Assembly: GCA_017410245.1 (NCBI GenBank)
Contig: JAFQRE010000002.1
Coordinates: 1 to 64,000 of the forward strand
Direction: 5' to 3'
DNA: 64,000 nucleotides
From: Bacteroidaceae bacterium
GTDB taxonomy: Bacteria > Bacteroidota > Bacteroidia > Bacteroidales > Barnesiellaceae_A
Shown here: positions 58,228-64,000 of the stretch, in pieces
How positions within the stretch are numbered: the first letter of the stretch is position 1
How the letters are laid out: the number at the start of each line of letters is the position of its first letter
The notes under the pieces: model-generated
What the model saw: only the letters and a program-made list of their open reading frames with translations
Told to the model about the DNA's origin: nothing
Databases searched by the model: none
Translations under genes and position numbers: made by a program

Positions 58228-61068
58228 TTATATCGCAACTTTGCGTGATGTACCATTCGTTTGTACCAAATATACACCATGCTGTAGGGTAATTGTAGAG
58301 AGATTGCCGGCAGTAGTACTATATAACAATGTACCACTCATTGAGTATATATTTACTATGGCATCATCTACAATACCACTAATAGTGAGTGTACCATCGG
58401 CTATAGTCAGCTTCCAATCGTCGGTCTCCACCTTCTTGACACCCGAAAAGTCACCTACAATCGATGAGAAATCTTTCCAATAGAGTGTTTGGGCATAGAG
58501 ATCAGAGTAGCCTTTGGCAGTGTGGAGTGTAGCAACACTTGTAACAGCATCGGTAAATGTACTACTGCTGATTGTAGGAGGCACAAGAGGAGAGGCATAA
58601 ACATGGCGCAAAGAGGTACAATTCTCAAAACACCAATTACCCATCTCTTGCAACGCAGCAGGCAATGTTATAGAGGGCAAACTCGAACAACTCCAGAACA
58701 CCTCATCGCCCAATGTGGCAACACTCTCGCCCAAGGTTACCGAAGTAAGATTTTCGCAACGAGAGAAAGTATAGTTACCAATGCGTGTTACACCTTTACC
58801 AATAACAGCCGACTTGAGATTGGTACAACTCCAAAAAGCCTCATCGCCAAGCGACATTACACTATTGGGTATAACTACCGACTCCAAATTATAACAGCGA
58901 GAGAAAGCATAATCGCCTATCTCTTCGACGCTATCACCTATCGTTATCTGTTTCAGCTCCTCACAGCCCCAGAAAGCCGACATACCCAACTTGGTAACAC
59001 TTTTAGGAACCACCATCGACTGCAATCGTGTTGATGCAAAAGCGTAGTCGTCTATGATTTTCACCGTCTCAGGCAGGACTACCGAAGTGAGTTTATTCAT
59101 CATATTACACAATCCTACCGGTATATATTCTACCTTATCACCAAATAACACCTGCTCAACGTTTGACTCTGCACCATCTGTAAAATTAAAAGGAAGGTAT
59201 ATGCTACCATTCTCATCTTTATATGTACTGCAATTGATAGCGTCCCACTTTATAGATAATAGGCCGGTACAATTTTGGAAAGCATTACCTCCTATAGTAG
59301 TAACATTCTCAGGGATATTGACAGAAGTAAACGACTCACAGTTGAGAAAAGCACCCATACCTATGGAACGAAGCGATGTTGGTAGCACCACATCTTTGAG
59401 CGACATACAATCGGCAAAGGCAAAATCGCCAATGACATAAAGATTGGCCAACATATTCACCTCTTCAAGAGCCGTACAGTAAGAAAATGCCGAGCTACCT
59501 ATCGTTTGCACGGTGGCAGGTATTGTTACCGACTTCAAGTTGGTCATATTGGCACACAATGCAGTAGGTATAATCATAACCGATTCACCAAAAATCATTT
59601 CGCTAACACTGCATTTTCTGTCGGCATAGTTTAAGAAGGGCGGATACATATTCAGTATACCATCTACCACCTCGGTGTATGTATCGGCATATATAGCGTT
59701 CCACACCACTTTGGTGAGTGATGTACAACCATCAAAGGCATTGCGACCTACTTTCTTGATATAAGTAGGGATCGTCACAGCAGTGAGTTGATCGCTGTTG
59801 GCAAATGCATAGTCGGCAATACTATCGACAAAATATGTTTCGCCATCATATACAATGGTTTCGGGTATAACCACTTCACCGCTATAACTAAGGCCTGATG
59901 CACGAGCTACAACCTCTACACTGGGAGTCATACCAAAACCATTTTTCGATACCACTGTATAGGCAATATTATCAACCTCGATATTCAGGAAATTCTCAAA
60001 GTGCATTCCATTGGTAAAGGTAAGGTCGGCTGTTTGATTGCCAGCGCCACCGCTACCATTGTTGAATATAATCATTGGTTTTACAAAGTCGTAGGTAGTA
60101 GTAAAGCTATACTCCCACACACCATTTCCTAGCCTTTTCATCACTGTGCCGGGCCAACTACCCAAGATTTCTTTGTTATTTTGCCCCTCATCCCACATAT
60201 AAACATACATGTCGTCACCTGTAAAGGCTGTATTGTGGAATGTTGCCTTCCATCGGTACAATTGAGTACCATGCTCTACGATAGATGTAAACTCATTCCA
60301 GAACGGCGCACTCTTGTATGTGTCGACACTTCCGGCCGGAACATATATGGGTACACTTCTATCTACACCATAAAAAGAGCTTTCGTATATTGTAGGTGGA
60401 GTTACCGACTCCATAACAATAGCATTCAAGGCATTATTATAGAAAAACGCACTATAATCTATGGTCTTTACACTCGAGGGTATGGTTACCGAAACAAGCT
60501 CATTACAATCCTCAAATGTGCGACGGCCTATCGATACCACCGAATATGTTTCGTTGCGGTAAGCAATGGTCGAGGGTATCACCACGTCGCCACTATACTC
60601 ACCCATGTACTCATAGGCATTGCGACCCTTGAATGTCACCACGACGGTTTTGTCGACATCGTTCAACAAGGCATAATAGATACCATCTACAAGTATCTCT
60701 TCAATAATATATGTTTTGTTGTTTACAAATTCAAGGTCTATCGATTGATGGGTATCGCCATTGCTAAAGATAACCATTGGTGTCACCAAGTCGTAGTCGG
60801 TTGTGAAAGTATACTCCCACAAGCCATCGTCATTATGTGTCATAGGAGCACCGGGCCATGCCCCCATCAACTGCCCACCGATACCGGCATCCCACATATA
60901 TATATACATCTGGTCGCCATCAAACATCTTATTGTCAAAATAAGCTGTCCAAGTATACTCACCATTGGCACTCGATGTAGAGGAAACTCCACCATAGGCA
61001 AGCATAAAACTGAAGCTGCACAACAAACACATCATTGCGACAACTTTCGATAGTAGATTATTCTTCAT
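58228..61068 (-). CDS. BspA-type LRR secreted protein with two CBM26-like starch-binding modules and T9SS-type tag
   Basis: The 946-residue product has a signal peptide (about residues 1-25). Two similar beta-sandwich modules follow at about residues 37-120 and 270-365 (QMYIYMWDAGIGGQLMGAWP and DMYVYMWDEGQNNKEILGSW). They match the CBM26-type starch-binding pattern, with conserved Tyr and Trp. Between and after them lie many BspA-type repeats, giving a long LRR block from about residue 380 to 860. The last 70 residues (ending LQHGVYLVQTNGTSRK) form the T9SS-type tag. A surface protein that binds alpha-glucan is a fair guess, not shown. It has its own promoter. Confidence 0.88.
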   Translation of the reverse strand: MKNNLLSKVVAMMCLLCSFSFMLAYGGVSSTSSANGEYTWTAYFDNKMFDGDQMYIYMWDAGIGGQLMGAWPGAPMTHNDDGLWEYTFTTDYDLVTPMVIFSNGDTHQSIDLEFVNNKTYIIEEILVDGIYYALLNDVDKTVVVTFKGRNAYEYMGEYSGDVVIPSTIAYRNETYSVVSIGRRTFEDCNELVSVTIPSSVKTIDYSAFFYNNALNAIVMESVTPPTIYESSFYGVDRSVPIYVPAGSVDTYKSAPFWNEFTSIVEHGTQLYRWKATFHNTAFTGDDMYVYMWDEGQNNKEILGSWPGTVMKRLGNGVWEYSFTTTYDFVKPMIIFNNGSGGAGNQTADLTFTNGMHFENFLNIEVDNIAYTVVSKNGFGMTPSVEVVARASGLSYSGEVVIPETIVYDGETYFVDSIADYAFANSDQLTAVTIPTYIKKVGRNAFDGCTSLTKVVWNAIYADTYTEVVDGILNMYPPFLNYADRKCSVSEMIFGESVMIIPTALCANMTNLKSVTIPATVQTIGSSAFSYCTALEEVNMLANLYVIGDFAFADCMSLKDVVLPTSLRSIGMGAFLNCESFTSVNIPENVTTIGGNAFQNCTGLLSIKWDAINCSTYKDENGSIYLPFNFTDGAESNVEQVLFGDKVEYIPVGLCNMMNKLTSVVLPETVKIIDDYAFASTRLQSMVVPKSVTKLGMSAFWGCEELKQITIGDSVEEIGDYAFSRCYNLESVVIPNSVMSLGDEAFWSCTNLKSAVIGKGVTRIGNYTFSRCENLTSVTLGESVATLGDEVFWSCSSLPSITLPAALQEMGNWCFENCTSLRHVYASPLVPPTISSSTFTDAVTSVATLHTAKGYSDLYAQTLYWKDFSSIVGDFSGVKKVETDDWKLTIADGTLTISGIVDDAIVNIYSMSGTLLYSTTAGNLSTITLQHGVYLVQTNGTSRKVAI

Positions 61069-61115
61069 AGGTATATAGAATTAGTTATTATTGTATATTA
61101 TTTATCAAACTTGCA

Positions 61116-61148
61116 TCAAATTTATCACCTAATACACTATTTTGCAAA
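61116..61148 (-). promoter_or_regulatory. Promoter of the second BspA-type gene
   Basis: Minus-strand TTTG (61145-61148), a 21-base spacer and TAAATTTG (61116-61123), about 48 bases before the ATG. Confidence 0.65.
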
Positions 61149-61214
61149 TTAAGTAATATAATATCATTAATACAACATTTTCACAATAATTATACACGAT
61201 TCTATACAAAAAAA

Positions 61215-61239
61215 ATGGCGCACAAAAAATGTGCGCCAT
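61215..61239 (-). terminator. Terminator of the phosphohexomutase gene
   Basis: ATGGCGCACA (61215-61224) pairs with TGTGCGCCAT (61230-61239) around a short A-rich loop, and the minus-strand tail is a long T-run. Confidence 0.9.
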
Positions 61240-61266
61240 CGTTGATATCATACATATACTGTTTTA

Positions 61267-63015
61267 TCAGATACCCAAGTCTTTCTTCATAGCCTCAATC
61301 TTTTCGTCGGCAAGGCGGTTGGCATTGTCATAGTCGGCATAAGAAGCCATAGGAATGCCACGAACTTCGATATAGAACTTGATTTTAGGCTCAGTACCCG
61401 AAGGACGTACCGAAACTTTATCACCGGCAGCGGTGAAATATTGCAATACGTTAGAGGGACATGGCATATCGAGAACTGTCACATTACCATCGGCATCGGT
61501 AGCAGTGAGTGCTTGATAATCTTTCACCATAGTTACAGGCGAACCGGCAAGTGTTTTGACAGGATTTTCGCGGAATGATTTCATCATTGCTTGTATCTCC
61601 TCGGCACCTTGTTTGCCTTTACGCACTACCGATATACCTTTCTCCTTAGAGAAGCCGTACTTAATATATATATCTTGTATCATTTGGTACATTGTCATGC
61701 CACGATCTTTGGCCCATGCAGCAATCTCGGCCATCAACGACATGGCTGATACAGCATCTTTATCGCGAACAAAGTCTTGAGCCAAGAAACCGTAACTCTC
61801 CTCGCCTCCTCCAATGTAGCGTTCTTTACCTTCAAGGTCGCGAATGATAGCTGCAATCCACTTAAATCCGGTATAGCAATCATACATCTTAATATTATTG
61901 CGCTCGGCAATGGTTTTGATAGTCTCGGTTGTAACAATGGTTTTCACAATAAATTCATTGCCCTTGATGAGGCCACGCTCTTGATAGGTGGTCATGATGT
62001 AGTTGAGCATGAGCATCACTATCTGATTACCATTGACTAGTACCCACTCGCCTTTGTCATTTTTCACAGCAATACCTATGCGGTCGGCATCGGGGTCGCT
62101 GGCCATAACAAGCTCGGCATTGGTTGCAATAGCACGTTTCACAGCCATGTCAAGAGCCGCAGGCTCCTCGGGGTTGGGAGATACAACAGTGGGGAAATCG
62201 CCACTCACTACATCTTGCTCGGGAACGTGAATGATATTGGTAAAACCGAAGTTGGCCAAAGACGCAGGTATCAACTTAACACCGGTACCATGAATGGGAG
62301 TATAGACAATGGGAATATCGTGATGCTTGGCAATAATATCGGGACATAGAGAAAGTGTCTTAACTCTGTCGAGATAGATTTTGTCAATCTCTTCACCAAT
62401 GATTTGCACCAACTCGGGGTTGCGCTCAAACTTTATATCGGCAATACCGGCAATCTTGTTTACCTCATCGATGATACCTGTATCGTGAGGGGCTATGACT
62501 TGCGCACCATCGCTCCAATAGGCTTTGTATCCATTATACTCCTTGGGATTGTGCGAAGCTGTAAGGTTAATACCGGCTTGACAACCCAACTCGCGAATGG
62601 CAAAAGAGACCTCGGGAGTAGGACGTAACGACTCAAAAAGATATACCTTTATACCATTGGCAGAGAAGATATCGGCTGATATTTCGGCAAACTTGCGACT
62701 ATTATTGCGACAGTCGTGACCTATAGCAACCGAAATAAGAGGCATATCGGCAAAGTTTTTCTTCAAGTAGTTGGCAAGGCCTTGAGTCGCCGAGCCAACA
62801 GTATATATGTTCATGCGGTTTGTACCGGCACCCATTATGCCACGCAAACCACCGGTACCAAATTCGAGGTCGCGATAGAACGACTCTATCAACTCTGTTT
62901 TGTCGGGGTTATCGAGCATTGCTTGCACAGCCGCACGAGTCTCCTCGTCATAACCGGCACCGAGCCACACTTGCGCACGTGCTGTTACTTCTTTCAATAA
63001 GGTTTCGTTTTCCAT
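61267..63015 (-). CDS. Phosphoglucomutase / phosphomannomutase-type phosphohexomutase
   Basis: The 582-residue product is of the alpha-D-phosphohexomutase family. The active-site phosphoserine lies in TASHNPKEYNGYK, the metal-binding loop is ASDPDADRIGIA, and the sugar-binding loop is GGEESYGF. The length and order resemble PgcA-type glucomutases. It would link glucose-1-phosphate, released by the phosphorylase at 18.2 kb, to glucose-6-phosphate. Substrate range is not fixed by the sequence. Confidence 0.93.
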   Translation of the reverse strand: MENETLLKEVTARAQVWLGAGYDEETRAAVQAMLDNPDKTELIESFYRDLEFGTGGLRGIMGAGTNRMNIYTVGSATQGLANYLKKNFADMPLISVAIGHDCRNNSRKFAEISADIFSANGIKVYLFESLRPTPEVSFAIRELGCQAGINLTASHNPKEYNGYKAYWSDGAQVIAPHDTGIIDEVNKIAGIADIKFERNPELVQIIGEEIDKIYLDRVKTLSLCPDIIAKHHDIPIVYTPIHGTGVKLIPASLANFGFTNIIHVPEQDVVSGDFPTVVSPNPEEPAALDMAVKRAIATNAELVMASDPDADRIGIAVKNDKGEWVLVNGNQIVMLMLNYIMTTYQERGLIKGNEFIVKTIVTTETIKTIAERNNIKMYDCYTGFKWIAAIIRDLEGKERYIGGGEESYGFLAQDFVRDKDAVSAMSLMAEIAAWAKDRGMTMYQMIQDIYIKYGFSKEKGISVVRKGKQGAEEIQAMMKSFRENPVKTLAGSPVTMVKDYQALTATDADGNVTVLDMPCPSNVLQYFTAAGDKVSVRPSGTEPKIKFYIEVRGIPMASYADYDNANRLADEKIEAMKKDLGI

Positions 63016-63099
63016 ATGAGTAATTTGAAATGTATAATTAAACTATGCAAATGTATAAATAAAAACAATTATAACGCAACAATTATTATCATTTCTACA

Positions 63100-64000
63100 T
63101 TATTTTATCTCTTTTACCAAGAGATGTTTACCAGTCTTGCGTACAATCTCTTCGTAATACTCTTGTGAGTAACCGGGGAATTGTATCTTGTCGGGCAAGC
63201 CATATTCGTTGGTAACAAATGAGCCATCGGGATTTTGACTCTTCACATTACCATCGAGGAATTTTACCATCAAGAACTCACCAAGTCCTTTCCAAGTAGT
63301 AGTGCTATACTCAGCCGCATCGCAGCTGTAAGTAGTAAGCAGCTCACGAGCAGCATCTTCATTTACTACATAGAGAGCCTGAGCCAATTCGTCGATTGTA
63401 GCGATTTCTGTTTCAAATTGATCTTCAAGTTCATTTTGCACTTTGCGAATATCGCCAATCATGGGATTGTAACGATTGTAAGCCATGTTGGCTACCCAGT
63501 TGTGTACCCAGAAAGCCGATGTCCAAGAGAAGTTGTACATATCACCATTGTCTGGGCTGAAGCAATTGGGCACATCGTTGATGCTGCAATACATAGGCAC
63601 ATAAACGGCTGTGTTGGCATCATCGACACCAAACCATAGAATACCGCTGATTGCCTCGGGCAAGTTGGGACGAATTTGAGCTACGAGAGTAAAGGCTGTT
63701 TGTTGAGTAGCAATAGCACGCTCATTGAGATATTGTTTACCTTTTACCTCGAAGTACATGGGACGGAAACGATAGGGAGAACCGAACGGGCCACCACCAA
63801 CATCGTTGTGCATATCGTAGGGAGTACCATCGAAGTGGTCGCGCATTGCATCTTTCATGTCGCGAAGTGTTAGTTTACGATCGGGACGTACATAAAGAGG
63901 CATCACCTCGCCACCTTTGTTCTCGAGGTATGAGAGATACTTGCCCATGTCGCTGTTGAAACGATTGAAGAAGCTCCATACGCGAGCATCACAACCACGC
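63100..64000 (-). CDS. C69-family dipeptidase, 5' end outside window
   Basis: About 300 C-terminal residues are visible and the frame is still open at the window edge (RGCDARVWSFFNRFNSDMGKY). RVWSFFNRFNSD, GTPYDMHNDVG and FWVHNWVANMAYNRYN are typical of the peptidase C69 (PepD-like) family. The N-terminal catalytic Cys, expected near the mature N-terminus, lies outside. These enzymes split dipeptides in the periplasm or outside the cell. The start shown by an internal Met at 63948 is not real. Confidence 0.9.
   Translation of the reverse strand, partial: RGCDARVWSFFNRFNSDMGKYLSYLENKGGEVMPLYVRPDRKLTLRDMKDAMRDHFDGTPYDMHNDVGGGPFGSPYRFRPMYFEVKGKQYLNERAIATQQTAFTLVAQIRPNLPEAISGILWFGVDDANTAVYVPMYCSINDVPNCFSPDNGDMYNFSWTSAFWVHNWVANMAYNRYNPMIGDIRKVQNELEDQFETEIATIDELAQALYVVNEDAARELLTTYSCDAAEYSTTTWKGLGEFLMVKFLDGNVKSQNPDGSFVTNEYGLPDKIQFPGYSQEYYEEIVRKTGKHLLVKEIK

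Overview
This 64 kb window reads as chromosomal DNA of a Bacteroidales bacterium (phylum Bacteroidota). The evidence is the gene set (GS-III glutamine synthetase, GT3-type glycogen synthase, DUF4924, the guaB-parvulin-OstA-mutL order, secreted proteins with type IX secretion C-terminal tags), the near absence of Shine-Dalgarno sequences, and repeated promoters of the Bacteroidota form TTTG-N19-21-TAnnTTTG. The genus cannot be read from the sequence; the T9SS-type tags argue against a typical gut Bacteroides. Most of the window is core housekeeping DNA. No phage, IS element, CRISPR array, rRNA or tRNA was seen.

Layout: 1-3.4 kb, ftsK (5' end outside) - lolA-like - trxB. 3.5-13.6 kb, an accessory region: a Crp/Fnr regulator, a subtilisin-like secreted protease, a large BspA-type LRR protein, a beta-helix protein and an LRR protein, with decayed partial copies of the regulator gene and of the LRR gene in the gaps. 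13.7-16.2 kb, a leftward operon (CvfB-like, nitrilase-like amidase, acyltransferase, small conserved protein). 16.5-20.7 kb, glycogen synthase and alpha-glucan phosphorylase. 20.9-28.3 kb, fabD, two secreted proteins, metY and a TPR protein. 28.3-35.1 kb, a glutamine-linked cluster (glnS, DUF2461, PurF-like, glnN). 35.4-38.5 kb, lgt, an NlpC/P60 hydrolase and a GH53 lipoprotein. 38.6-47.9 kb, a leftward envelope-biogenesis series guaB - three SurA/parvulin-type proteins - OstA/LptA-like - mutL. 48-58 kb, small conserved genes, prfC, a split chromate-type transporter, folC, merR, an M23 peptidase and alaS. 58.2-64 kb, a second BspA-type protein carrying two starch-binding-like modules, a phosphohexomutase, and a C69 dipeptidase whose 5' end is outside the window.

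The most interesting parts are: (1) two FNR-like palindromes in the divergent gap between the protease and BspA genes, about 57 and 62 bases upstream of the predicted starts, close to an intact Crp/Fnr gene and with a decayed copy of that gene lying between them; (2) a repeated arrangement in which a gene, a secreted-protein gene and a partial 3' copy of the first gene follow one another; (3) an unannotated transcription unit of about 70 nt with its own promoter and a terminator stem capped by a GCGA tetraloop at 48.7 kb; and (4) five secreted proteins sharing one C-terminal sorting module.
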